Shown here piece by piece: positions 1 through 7,112 of a stretch of 56,838 bases of DNA. Under the pieces are notes generated by a model. That model was not told the origin of the DNA and did no database searches. It saw only the letters and a program-made list of their open reading frames with translations. Position numbers and translations under genes: made by a program. How positions within the stretch are numbered: the stretch's first letter is position 1; every line of letters begins with the position of its first letter. Source of the stretch: Clostridia bacterium (lineage in GTDB: Bacteria > Bacillota > Clostridia > Oscillospirales > Acutalibacteraceae); contig JAFSCI010000001.1 in assembly GCA_017436815.1 (NCBI GenBank), positions 1 to 56,838 on the forward strand. Reading direction: 5' to 3'.

Positions 1-500
1 AAAACTTGCAAGCTGCTATTTGTCGTGCCATCTCTCGCGTGCTACAGGGGAGAGAAGACGGGTACGAACTTTTGAAAAGTAAACTTATTTATGCTACTTC
101 GGATGTAAATACTGATGAATTATATCTGGTGGAAAAGGGAATTCGCGACGAGCAAATTCGTATTGAAGAGCTTGCCGACCTGGCAATTCAGTCAAAATTC
201 AATAAGGATAAGTATACTGAAGCCATCGCCGACTGTTCCCAAAGGATAAAAGACCTTCGGGAAAGACGGGATATGCTTGTTGCGCATATTCGGTGTAATG
301 AAAAAGCCCGAGAAGAAATTGAACGGATTGAAAATTACACAAAGCAGATGAAACCGGTTATGACCGAGTTTGATGACGCCATTATTCACCGAATTGTGAA
401 TTCAATTCATGTGACAAAAGATCTCAATTTAAGAATTTTTATAAAGGGTGGGGCAGAGATTATTGAGCCTTTGTTTCCCGATGAAGAAGAGTCGGCATAA
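1..500 (+). CDS. Large serine recombinase, C-terminal part (5' end outside window)
   Basis: The frame is open from the left edge (phase set by base 3) to the TAA at 498-500, so about 166 C-terminal residues of a longer protein are present. The visible part has a long charged helical stretch rich in E, K and R, as in the coiled coil of large serine recombinases, then the segment DDAIIHRIVNSIHV and a short beta tail, which I recognise from clostridial TnpX/CcrA-like recombinases. Such enzymes integrate and excise mobile elements through a catalytic N-terminal serine, which is off the window. A TTG at 6 is only the first in-frame start-like codon and is not the real start. The gene probably marks one end of an integrated element lying mostly to the left. 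Confidence 0.75.
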   Translation, partial: NLQAAICRAISRVLQGREDGYELLKSKLIYATSDVNTDELYLVEKGIRDEQIRIEELADLAIQSKFNKDKYTEAIADCSQRIKDLRERRDMLVAHIRCNEKAREEIERIENYTKQMKPVMTEFDDAIIHRIVNSIHVTKDLNLRIFIKGGAEIIEPLFPDEEESA

Positions 501-523
501 ATTTCAAAAAATAATATAAAATG

Positions 524-565
524 AAATAACTTTCTGCATTTTTATGTTGCGGAAAGTTATTTTTT
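524..565 (+). terminator. Rho-independent terminator after the recombinase
   Basis: A 14-bp stem (524-537 with 549-562, one G-T pair) and a 10-nt loop, ending in a run of T. It lies 24 bases after the recombinase stop. Confidence 0.8.
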
Positions 566-623
566 ATGGTATAATTAATTTGTAAAGAAAAACTGGGCAA
601 AACCCAGTAAAATTAAGGGTTTC

Positions 624-923
624 TCACCAGTTCTTTTTCGAACAGGAGAGACAAAAAGAAAACCATCCCTTGTGGATGGTTTTCTTTTTGTCTTTTTAAT
701 ATGGTTTGTGCTCTGTGACACCACAGCTATCGCCGTGCTTTACCGACTGAGCGGGCGAAGGAGGTAGTCTGCAGCCGACCGCCGCCAGTGGCGGAAAAAG
801 GGAGGTGTGCAGAGGCGCAGCGGTCGAAAGTTGCCCTCGCCCCAAGAGGTAAGCAACTTTCGGGCACCGCAAGTGTCGATTGTACAAACAAAAAACAAGA
901 TAAACATTTGGCAGTTTGATAAA
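624..923 (+). repeat. Structured dispersed repeat, copy A (300 bp)
   Basis: This fills most of the gene-free stretch 501-938. It matches 1595-2009 in the same orientation over its left 140 bases and its right 60 bases. In order it holds a strong terminator-like hairpin (650-692), a small CTGTG/CACAG hairpin (about 712-725), a CCGCC-AGT-GGCGG hairpin (782-794), and a hairpin with arms CGAAAGTTGC (825-834) and GCAACTTTCG (853-862). It ends in a tail around GTTTGATAAA. Short ORFs within it look like shadows. I cannot name the family; it resembles the extragenic repeats common in gut clostridia. Confidence 0.7.
650..692 (+). terminator. Terminator-like hairpin inside repeat copy A
   Basis: A perfect 19-bp stem (650-668 and 674-692) with a 5-nt loop, followed by CTTTTTAAT. 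The equivalent stem in copy B carries a paired base change, so the helix looks conserved. Confidence 0.75.
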
Positions 924-938
924 GGTTCGAGCCTTAAT

Positions 939-1145
939 TTATTTTTGCATATTAGGATTATTTGTTCTTTCCAAAAGATAGTCAACAGAAACATTAAAAT
1001 AATCTGCAATTTTTACGAGTTCATTTATCCCAGGTTCTCTTTCTCCAGTTTCGTATCTACTAATAGTATTTTGATTTGTATTTAAATCCATTGCCATTTT
1101 TAATTGGGAAATGCCTTTTGATTTTCTAATTTCTTTTAATCTCAT
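939..1145 (-). CDS. Small Xre-family repressor (68 aa)
   Basis: A single helix-turn-helix of the Cro/CI (HTH_3) type: RLKEIRKSKGISQ, then the recognition region around NQNTISRYETGEREP, then a C-terminal helix ending VDYLLERTNNP. The start is taken at 1145 rather than 1163 because an AGAGGTGA ribosome site sits four bases before this ATG and overlaps the upstream extension. It is transcribed divergently from the 117-aa gene at 1230, and two 17-bp operator-like sites lie between them, so it probably represses that gene and perhaps itself. The module is bracketed by the two repeat copies. Confidence 0.88.
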   Translation of the reverse strand: MRLKEIRKSKGISQLKMAMDLNTNQNTISRYETGEREPGINELVKIADYFNVSVDYLLERTNNPNMQK

Positions 1146-1156
1146 AAAATCACCTC

Positions 1157-1207
1157 TTGACATTATTATCCCATATTGGTATAATATAAATATCCCGATA
1201 TGGTATA
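1157..1207 (+). promoter_or_regulatory. Consensus promoter with two Xre operator-like sites
   Basis: TTGACA (1157-1162) and TATAAT (1180-1185) are 17 bp apart and point at the gene at 1230. Two 17-bp sites, TATCCCATATTGGTATA (1167-1183) and TATCCCGATATGGTATA (1191-1207), start 24 bp apart. The first covers the spacer and the -10 box and the second the start region, a typical layout for repression by the adjacent Xre protein. Confidence 0.8.
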
Positions 1208-1229
1208 TTTTAAACAGGAGGTAAAAACA

Positions 1230-1583
1230 ATGGGATTTTTAGATGCAATGAAAGGCGCAAACAACGGATGGGGTATGGTTACAGCTGATTTCATAGACGG
1301 AATTGGTTATATTGGTCCTGAAAAAATGGTTGATAACCGTAATCATAATTTAATGGTAAGCGGTACTGGATTAAAAGAACCAATAGTATTTTCAAAAAAT
1401 GATGTTTCTGAAATCAAGGTGTTGTTTGCAACAAGCGAGTGGATTAAATTCAACATTTCTCTTAAAAACGGAAAAAGTTTCGTGGCAACATTCTTAGCAA
1501 TGGAAGTTGCAGGTAATGTTAAAAAAGTTTCTACTGGTTTGTTGAATTTTGAATGGTGGCTTGCAGATATTATTTATAAATAG
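1230..1583 (+). CDS. Hypothetical protein, probable target of the divergent Xre repressor (117 aa)
   Basis: I do not recognise the family. The start at 1230 is chosen because AGGAGG lies 8 bases before it; the longer reading from 1200 would run through the operator. The protein has no signal peptide or clear membrane segment. Its middle alternates short beta-like stretches (PIVFSKNDVSEIKVL, then WIKFNISLKNGKSFVATFL), which resembles a small pleckstrin-homology-like barrel; that is an inference from pattern only. It has its own consensus promoter with two operators and is followed directly by repeat copy B. Confidence 0.75.
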   Translation: MGFLDAMKGANNGWGMVTADFIDGIGYIGPEKMVDNRNHNLMVSGTGLKEPIVFSKNDVSEIKVLFATSEWIKFNISLKNGKSFVATFLAMEVAGNVKKVSTGLLNFEWWLADIIYK

Positions 1584-1594
1584 TATCGCTTTTT

Positions 1595-2009
1595 TCACCC
1601 AGTTCTTTTTCGGACACGAGAGCCAAAAAGAAAACCATCCCTTGCGGATGGTTTTCCTTTTTGGCTTTTTAATATGGTTTGTGCTCTGTGACATCACAGC
1701 TACCACCTTGCGCTCACCGACTGAGCGGGCGATGGAGGTAGTCTGCGTGTGAGCGCTCACGGTGTGAGAAAAAGCGAGAGACGGAAAGGCGCAGCGGTCG
1801 AAAGTTGACAAATACTTTATCCCTCCACCAAACAAGTTTGGTCCCCATCTCAGCTGCCGCCTCGGTCGGTGCTTCTGCTTTGCAGAGGTGTCCACCGGAC
1901 ACCCGCACCCCTTTATGCAAGGGAGGCTTTAATTGTTATAACTTTCGGGTACCGCAAGAGTCGACTGTACAGACACTAAAATAAGATAAACGTTTGGCAG
2001 TCTGATAAA
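1595..2009 (+). repeat. Structured dispersed repeat, copy B (415 bp, with an insertion)
   Basis: Same element as 624-923, filling most of 1584-2048. Its terminator hairpin is 1621-1666. At the place of copy A's GC hairpin it has a different palindrome, GTGAGCGCTCAC (1749-1760). The CGAAAGTT (1799-1806) and AACTTTCG (1940-1947) arms are kept, but the loop is replaced by 133 bases with their own hairpins, including GTGTCC-ACC-GGACAC. The tail to 2009 matches copy A again. Open frames within it on both strands look like shadows. Confidence 0.7.
1621..1671 (+). terminator. Terminator-like hairpin inside repeat copy B
   Basis: A 20-bp stem with one bulged C (1621-1640 with 1646-1666), followed by TTTTT. 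It lies 38 bases after the stop of the 117-aa gene and probably ends that transcript. Confidence 0.75.
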
Positions 2010-2019
2010 ACATCTTAAT

Positions 2020-2056
2020 AAAAATAAAAGCCGTGAATTTCACGGCTTTTATTTTT
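2020..2056. terminator. Bidirectional terminator overlapping the end of the second Xre gene
   Basis: Arms AAAAATAAAAGCCGTGA and its complement (2020-2036, 2040-2056) form a 17-bp stem with A and T tracts on each side. The TAA of the minus-strand Xre gene lies inside the right arm. Confidence 0.75.
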
Positions 2057-2258
2057 GATCATCGTCTATATATTGCATAACGTCTTCAACATTGCATTTT
2101 AAGATTTTGCAAAACATTTCTATAGTATGTGTGCTTACGCTTTCGTTTCGCTTTAATCTTGTGATTTGTGCGGGACTAATGTTATATTTTTTTATAAGAG
2201 TGTATTGAGTAACGCCTTTTTCTTTCATAGTATGCCATAATCTATCATAGGAAATCAT
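2049..2258 (-). CDS. Small Xre/YozG-like transcriptional regulator (69 aa)
   Basis: A compact Cro/CI-type helix-turn-helix protein: HTMKEKGVTQYTLIKKYNIS, then PAQITRLKRNESVSTHTIE as the recognition part, and a C-terminal CKILKCNVEDVMQYI. This pattern is typical of the short HTH_26 regulators of Firmicutes. GGGAGGA precedes the ATG by 9 bases. It is divergent from a strong promoter carrying two related AACC...GGTT sites, its likely operators. The only gene that promoter clearly faces is the lipoprotein at 2456. Confidence 0.88.
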   Translation of the reverse strand: MISYDRLWHTMKEKGVTQYTLIKKYNISPAQITRLKRNESVSTHTIEMFCKILKCNVEDVMQYIDDDQK

Positions 2259-2276
2259 ATTTTTTATTCCTCCCTA

Positions 2277-2328
2277 TTGACATATTAACCGAATATGGTA
2301 TATAATAATATTAACCAATATCGGTTAT
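2277..2328 (+). promoter_or_regulatory. Promoter with operator-like dyads of the second Xre module
   Basis: TTGACA (2277-2282) and TATAAT (2301-2306) have an 18-bp spacer. The spacer carries ATTAACCGAATATGGTA, and 2311-2328 carries TTAACCAATATCGGTTAT, a near-perfect dyad with AACC/GGTT arms. Downstream, a 9-codon frame (TTG at 2350, ribosome site near 2335) ends at 2379 and may be a remnant; the first real gene is at 2456. Confidence 0.7.
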
Positions 2329-2455
2329 CAATAAGAGGGAAAATTAAATTTGGCTAAATTTTCGTTTAGAATTTTGTAAAATCGTATTTTTTTATTGTGC
2401 TTTTTATTGACAAATAACCAAAAATATAATATTTTAAATATAAGAGGTGAAGAAA

Positions 2456-3811
2456 ATGAAAAAATTTTTATGCTTGACAATTTCGCTAATTTTAATCATT
2501 TGTGGTTTCTCCGGTTGTAAGGATAACACGCAACAACCTGTTTTAGACATCACCGATAATTCACAAATTACAGGTACAAACGAAGTTGTTTCATCAGAGA
2601 ATAAGACTGAAAATTCTTCTTCAGATTCAACTCAAACTGACAACAGTAATGATACAAACACAGGGGCATCGAGTGACTATTCTAAAAACAATACAACTTC
2701 GTCTTCTAATAGACCGACTATACAAAACAATACTAATAAAGACAATTCTAAAACGTCCTCAAATGTAACAACAAGCCAAACGACACAAGACAACACAACA
2801 ACATCTTCTGATGTTACAACAAGCAGTAACCAAGCTCACATAGACATAAACAACGGTGTTTTGAAAAAGGCAACGGCTCAAGAGATGAATGTGCCTGAAA
2901 ATATAAAATTAATAGGCACAGATGACGCTACGGAAGAAAATAATTCAGACAAAATAAAAGCTACGGTTGCTGCATATGAGCTTGACGGCAACATTGTAAA
3001 TTGGAAGACACAAAATGATCTTCTTTATGTTATAACATCTGGTAATAACCGATTAGTTGTTATAAATTCAAAAGATATGAAGCCTGTTGATAATGTTCCG
3101 CTTGCAGGCAAACCGGCAGAAATTAATATTGTTGGTAATGAAATTTATATTTCGTTGCCCGATCTGTGCAGAATTGATGTTTTCTCGAAATCAGACTACA
3201 CCAAAACAAACTCATTGTATTTTGATCACGAAGTTTCGTCTTTTTGTATAGATGGCGATTATATTTATTATTCCGAGCACGACCAGCATTGCCGAGTATT
3301 TAAAAAGAATATGGCTACAAATGATGTAATACAAATCAGTAGAGAATATTATTATTTTCCAAAGCTATATTTAAATAAAGAGGACAATATTTTATATATC
3401 GGTGAAACCAGATGTACAGGGTGTAAACTGTATTATTATGATGCAAACACTTTAGAACTTAAGAGCAAATTTAGTAAAAATGATTATGGAATGATGAATC
3501 ACACCAGAGAAATTTTCCATGTTGGAGATGAAATTTTCTGGGGCAACTATCGTTTTTCAGATACAAATGCAAAACAAATAATTGGCCGATACGGTGAGGG
3601 TAATTACGGAAGTGTTACTTTTGCATCGAGCGAAATAGTATCAACCTACGAGGGCCTTTTCCTTACTGACACGTACGAGTGTATTATCAATTATTTAGAT
3701 TCCGGGTTTGAATATGAATATATTATTCTGACAGAATCTCATAATATTTTCTTTAGATCCAGAAATGTTAACAATGATACAATAATTGGCATCAATTTTA
3801 ATATTCAGTAA
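2456..3811 (+). CDS. Lipoprotein with Ser/Thr/Asn-rich linker and beta-propeller-like domain (451 aa)
   Basis: The N-terminus is a lipoprotein signal: KKF, a hydrophobic stretch, then GFSGC with the lipidated cysteine near residue 22. Residues about 25-135 are a low-complexity S/T/N/D/Q linker of the kind that spans the cell wall. The rest has repeated beta-rich blocks (for example LLYVITSGNNRLVVINSKDM and GDYIYYSEHDQHCRVFKK), suggesting a YncE/TolB-type beta propeller. ATG 2456 is preferred over the GTG at 2447 because the latter lies inside the AGAGGTG ribosome site. No enzyme motif is visible; a surface binding or sensing role is an inference. It may be controlled by the Xre gene upstream. 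Confidence 0.8.
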   Translation: MKKFLCLTISLILIICGFSGCKDNTQQPVLDITDNSQITGTNEVVSSENKTENSSSDSTQTDNSNDTNTGASSDYSKNNTTSSSNRPTIQNNTNKDNSKTSSNVTTSQTTQDNTTTSSDVTTSSNQAHIDINNGVLKKATAQEMNVPENIKLIGTDDATEENNSDKIKATVAAYELDGNIVNWKTQNDLLYVITSGNNRLVVINSKDMKPVDNVPLAGKPAEINIVGNEIYISLPDLCRIDVFSKSDYTKTNSLYFDHEVSSFCIDGDYIYYSEHDQHCRVFKKNMATNDVIQISREYYYFPKLYLNKEDNILYIGETRCTGCKLYYYDANTLELKSKFSKNDYGMMNHTREIFHVGDEIFWGNYRFSDTNAKQIIGRYGEGNYGSVTFASSEIVSTYEGLFLTDTYECIINYLDSGFEYEYIILTESHNIFFRSRNVNNDTIIGINFNIQ

Positions 3812-3827
3812 TTTTTAAAATTTTTCG

Positions 3828-4050
3828 GTCACAACCCCTTGGTTTAACTGCGGGTTGTGACTTGTCGTTTATGACGTTTATGATATAATAACCTCAAACC
3901 GACGGCGGTGGAACGCCGCCGAAACGCATTCGCGTTTGAAAATTTGACAATTTTCGTTTGAGAACATTGAATCATTAAACCTGCCGCGTTGCGACGCGGC
4001 AACTGCCCTGCAGTTTCAAAGGCGTTGCCTTTGGGTTTACGATATAATAA
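3828..4050 (+). repeat. Array of short hairpins with a duplicated promoter-like segment
   Basis: Seven palindromes occur in a row: GTCACAACCC/GGGTTGTGAC (3828-3861, possibly the lipoprotein terminator), CGGCGG/CCGCCG (3903-3921), AAACGC/GCGTTT (3922-3937), GAAAATT/AATTTTC (3938-3955), GCCGCGT/ACGCGGC (3983-4000), AACTGC/GCAGTT (4001-4015) and CAAAGGC/GCCTTTG (4017-4033). Loops are mostly 3-5 nt. The 16-mer GTTTAYGATATAATAA occurs on both sides (3876-3891 and 4035-4050). The right copy is the likely -10 region of the next gene. Confidence 0.65.
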
Positions 4051-4072
4051 ACATGAAGGACGGTGATGATAA

Positions 4073-4789
4073 ATGACGTTCTTTCAAATACTTATTTTGT
4101 TGCTTGTATTTTTGGTATCATCTGCTACGATGTTTTGCGGTAACGCTAAGGCGGCAAGAGAGGCTAGAAGTTTTTTAAATAACTATCCATATCATATTTT
4201 AGTGTCCGAAAAGTCGGGTATGAACAGGCTGCTGTTTTTATTGTTTTCTAAAACCAAAAACAATAAAAGACCGTTTATGCATTATACAAGAATCGGTTAT
4301 ATTGTGCTTGCCATTTTACAAATACCAACAGCAATAGCATTATATTATCTGAAGATAAATATTTTTAAATTATATTTTTGGATATTGATAGCGTTATGCA
4401 TTATTCCGAACGTTGTATTCGTTATATTGATTTTGATACTTGAACAAAAAGAAAAAGCATATAAAAAGAAAAAGGGAATCAAAACAGAAAACTTTTGGGA
4501 TTATTTAAAATCAGATAAAAAGTTTAATGCCTTAGAAAAACAATGGAAGCAGGAAGAATCTGTTTACAGGGCAATTGAGTCATATATTAAAATAACAAAT
4601 CCCAAAAAGAAAAAAATCAGCGTTGCTTTTGACAATATTGAAAAGATAAATGCAATTCTTGAAAAAGATTTCCCGAACGCGTATACGGAACTTACGGTTG
4701 ATGAAAAAGGGAATAAAGTATTCTGCGTTTATATCAGAGAAAATGAAGATAGACCTGTGATTAAGGCTTTTGTAAGAAAACGTATATAA
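4073..4789 (+). CDS. Uncharacterised membrane protein (238 aa)
   Basis: Family not recognised. An N-terminal hydrophobic helix (about residues 3-20) is followed by a basic cytoplasmic loop. Two further membrane segments fall near 80-100 and 106-130, and the C-terminal half is a highly charged soluble tail with a beta-alpha pattern (KKKISVAFDNIEKINAIL, then NKVFCVYIRENEDRPVIK). GGTGATGAT precedes the ATG. A TATAAT-type box lies only about 30 bases upstream, after the hairpin array, so the transcript has a short leader. The neighbouring genes to 7693 are of the same kind: small, membrane-bound and of unknown function. Confidence 0.7.
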   Translation: MTFFQILILLLVFLVSSATMFCGNAKAAREARSFLNNYPYHILVSEKSGMNRLLFLLFSKTKNNKRPFMHYTRIGYIVLAILQIPTAIALYYLKINIFKLYFWILIALCIIPNVVFVILILILEQKEKAYKKKKGIKTENFWDYLKSDKKFNALEKQWKQEESVYRAIESYIKITNPKKKKISVAFDNIEKINAILEKDFPNAYTELTVDEKGNKVFCVYIRENEDRPVIKAFVRKRI

Positions 4790-4906
4790 TGACATTCATA
4801 ATCTTTTAGTTTGGCTCATTAAGCTTAAACAACCACAAAAATTTATATGTTTTTCACTATGACCATTAGTTTTTTAATTATATAATAAACCCGAGGAGGT
4901 GATGTT

Positions 4907-5416
4907 ATGAAGAAAATTGAGCAAGGCAAATATGAACTTTTCACTACTAAAGAAGACGCAATTGTAAAACTTATGCAAATGCAGGGTCTTTGCAGGGAAG
5001 AAATAAGCGACTATCAACGACTTGAATTTTACTGTTCTAAAAAAGGTAAAATTACCGTTACCAATCCGCCCTCAAAGCATATTGAAAACACCCTCTCTAC
5101 CACTCTTTACGCAGAGGTTATCGAGCAAGACGGGAAAACCTACGTTGTATATCATACCGTTTACAGCAACGGTAATAACGTCTTAAAGATAATTAGTCTT
5201 GTGTTGTTGGCTGCGATGTCTGTTCTTGCTGTTATTTTTGCTCTCGGCCATTCCGACAAAAAAGCGCCTTTTGTTGTTTTTGCTTTATGCTGTGCTTTTT
5301 TTATTCTTCAACTGATAAATACGTTAAAAGAAAAAAAGAACGCTCCCGAAGATTGCCAAATACTAATAAAAGAACTTGAAAAAAGGGTAGAAGCGGTAAA
5401 TCTGTGGGACAAATAA
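4907..5416 (+). CDS. Uncharacterised two-helix membrane protein (169 aa)
   Basis: Not recognised. A soluble N-terminal domain of about 95 residues with a beta-rich pattern (LEFYCSKKGKITVTNPP, TTLYAEVIEQDGKTYVVYHTVY) is followed by two adjacent membrane helices near 98-115 and 122-138 and a short charged C-terminal helix. AGGAGGTGATGTT precedes the ATG at good spacing, and TATAAT lies about 20 bases further up. The next gene has its own promoter-like box, so these small genes may be separate short transcripts. A weak AAGAAATC/GATTTCTT hairpin follows the stop. Confidence 0.7.
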   Translation: MKKIEQGKYELFTTKEDAIVKLMQMQGLCREEISDYQRLEFYCSKKGKITVTNPPSKHIENTLSTTLYAEVIEQDGKTYVVYHTVYSNGNNVLKIISLVLLAAMSVLAVIFALGHSDKKAPFVVFALCCAFFILQLINTLKEKKNAPEDCQILIKELEKRVEAVNLWDK

Positions 5417-5527
5417 GAAATCGAGATTTCTTCTCTGCTTTTGAGTATTGCTTCTGCCGATGAATAATGCACAATTGTTGTTTCTACGCCGTTTTTGTGC
5501 TATAATAAACTAAAGGTCGGTGATAAT

Positions 5528-6013
5528 ATGAAAATTTGCAAGAAATGCGGCGCTCATTATCCTGATGATAAAATATTTTGTCTTGACTGCAACGAAAGAT
5601 TAAGTGACAAATTATCGGCATCTGAAGAACAAAAAGTACGAGCAAACCTGAACGAGCAAATGGAACAGATGTATAACAAAACAGATCCGCTCTACGTTAG
5701 CAAATTCGATAAAACCATAGGTGCGCTTGCTATCGTGTGTGCGGTGGTGGCGCTGGCGTTTTTAATAATACGCCATTTTACAGATCAAATCATTGGCTTT
5801 TTGCCGTTTGCAATATTATGGTTCATATTATCGGCCTTAGATGCGCTTATACCAAGACTTACTTGGGGGCTTGAAAAAATCCGTTTAAGCTTTTTTATTA
5901 ACGGAGCCGATGATGCCGAACCGGGCACTTTGTATTTAATGGGCAGAAAGATCTCCTTTGTGAGTATGTTCATTTTAGGTCTTGCTGCACTTTTAAAAAG
6001 CTTGTTTTTATAA
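5528..6013 (+). CDS. Zinc-ribbon membrane protein (161 aa)
   Basis: The N-terminus is a zinc ribbon: CKKCG, 10 residues, CLDC. An acidic/amide-rich linker with EEQKVRANLNEQMEQMYNK is followed by three hydrophobic segments (about 63-80, 86-103 and 140-158). Such zinc-ribbon plus membrane architecture is widespread in Firmicutes without an assigned role. The start is placed at 5528 because GGTCGGTGATAAT precedes it and the cysteine motif begins at once; the longer frame from 5495 would run through the TATAAT box at about 5502. Confidence 0.75.
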   Translation: MKICKKCGAHYPDDKIFCLDCNERLSDKLSASEEQKVRANLNEQMEQMYNKTDPLYVSKFDKTIGALAIVCAVVALAFLIIRHFTDQIIGFLPFAILWFILSALDALIPRLTWGLEKIRLSFFINGADDAEPGTLYLMGRKISFVSMFILGLAALLKSLFL

Positions 6014-6041
6014 TGATATATACTTATGGAGAAGATGCAAA

Positions 6042-6551
6042 ATGAAATGTTTAATTGTTGTAGATATGCAGGTGGACTTTATAAACGGTGCGCTGGGAAG
6101 CAAAGACGCCGAGGCTATAGTACCGAATGTTGTAAAAAAGGTAAGCGCGTTTGACGGCAAGGTTATATTCACCCGTGATACGCATTTTGATGATTATATG
6201 CAAACCCTGGAGGGCAGTAAGCTGCCCGTTGCTCACTGCATTAAAGGCACTGACGGCTGGCAGATTTGTAACGAGCTAAAACCCTACGCCGAAACTATAA
6301 TCGATAAAATAACCTTTGGCAGCGTGGATTTACCGAAGCTTTTAGCCGACGATGGCGAGCCGATTGAGGAAATAGAGCTTTGTGGACTTTGCACCGACAT
6401 TTGCGTTATATCGAACGCTATGATTTTAAAAGCCGCATTCCCCGAGGTTAAAATTACGGTTGATGCCGCTTGCTGCGCGGGTGTCAGCAAAGAAAGTCAT
6501 AATACCGCGCTAAACGCAATGAGAGCGGTACAAATTGAGATAAAGGAATAG
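6042..6551 (+). CDS. Isochorismatase-family cysteine hydrolase, nicotinamidase-like (169 aa)
   Basis: The catalytic triad of the family is visible: D8 in VVDMQVDF, K89 in IIDKITFG and C121 in GLCTDICVISNA. Possible metal ligands of a nicotinamidase are D46 and H48 (RDTH) and H65. Nicotinamidases convert nicotinamide to nicotinate for NAD salvage in the cytoplasm; this is the best guess, but other amidase substrates are possible because the family is broad. It starts 28 bases after the zinc-ribbon gene with GGAGA as ribosome site and may be read through from it. Confidence 0.85.
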   Translation: MKCLIVVDMQVDFINGALGSKDAEAIVPNVVKKVSAFDGKVIFTRDTHFDDYMQTLEGSKLPVAHCIKGTDGWQICNELKPYAETIIDKITFGSVDLPKLLADDGEPIEEIELCGLCTDICVISNAMILKAAFPEVKITVDAACCAGVSKESHNTALNAMRAVQIEIKE

Positions 6552-6624
6552 TGTACAAGGTTTAGTTAACGGTATTGAATTATTAAAGCTTGTTGTAACA
6601 ATAAGATTTACGGGTGGTGAGGAT

Positions 6625-6990
6625 ATGCCGAGTGGATATAAACGAGAATATAATGACGTTTTGTATTTTCGCAAAGACCATTTTTGCCCGGACTGTAAAA
6701 CAAAGCTTGAAAAGGTCGCGGTATCGAAGGTGGTCAACTCAAGGTCTGCTGAGGCTAAGGACTTCGATTTTAGCGCTGGGTATGGCAAATATATGGTCGG
6801 CGATATACAATTCACTTGGAACGAATTTGAATGTCCAAACTGCAAAAAGCATCTAACTGTAAATCAGATGAAACAGATAGAGGGCATACCCTTGCCGAAA
6901 AAACCGAGCAAGCTGGGTAAAATTTTGTTTTATATATTTGGTATTTTGTTTGTGGTTGCGGTGGGACTTATAAAAAAATATCTTTGGTAA
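6625..6990 (+). CDS. Zinc-ribbon protein with C-terminal membrane anchor (121 aa)
   Basis: Two CxxC pairs, CPDC near residue 21 and CPNC near 76, should form one zinc-binding site from distant strands. A C-terminal hydrophobic helix (about 101-117, ILFYIFGILFVVAVGLI) acts as a tail anchor. GGGTGGTGAGGAT precedes the ATG. The overlapping frame from 6614 is a shadow, since it lacks the paired cysteines and a ribosome site. The protein is not recognised beyond this architecture; it continues the run of small anchored proteins. Confidence 0.75.
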   Translation: MPSGYKREYNDVLYFRKDHFCPDCKTKLEKVAVSKVVNSRSAEAKDFDFSAGYGKYMVGDIQFTWNEFECPNCKKHLTVNQMKQIEGIPLPKKPSKLGKILFYIFGILFVVAVGLIKKYLW

Positions 6991-7034
6991 TGGTTAGTTG
7001 AGTTGTTTAATACACGCTCGAGGAGGTTTTAAAT

Positions 7035-7112
7035 ATGGATGAAAACAATATAAACGTTAATGAAGAGATCAAGAACAGGTTGAGGCCCCTGTTTGCAGCT
7101 CTAAGTTTGTGA
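7035..7112 (+). CDS. 25-codon frame; probably the displaced N-terminus of the next gene
   Basis: It begins with the best ribosome site of the region (AGGAGG, 7021-7026) before the ATG at 7035 and ends at the TGA 7110-7112, which overlaps the ATG at 7112. In the other frame, 7064-7111 reads on without a stop into the downstream protein and gives an acidic stretch, DQEQVEAPVCSSKFV. A one-base indel near 7062-7070 would join both into one protein. The alternative is a true leader peptide coupled to the next gene by TGATG. Confidence 0.4.
   Translation: MDENNINVNEEIKNRLRPLFAALSL

Noticed and set aside
696-1009. Overlapping open frames on both strands inside repeat copy A
   Set aside because: They cover hairpins and terminator arms, have no ribosome site and no recognisable protein pattern; the same stretch recurs in copy B with frame changes.
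1494-1920. Two minus-strand frames of 133 and 68 codons across repeat copy B
   Set aside because: They run through hairpins and the end of the 117-aa gene, with composition driven by the repeat; no start signals.
2407-2430. TTGACA and TATAAT before the lipoprotein at 2456
   Set aside because: The spacer is only 12 bp, too short for a normal promoter; the promoter at 2277-2306 is better, though far from the gene.
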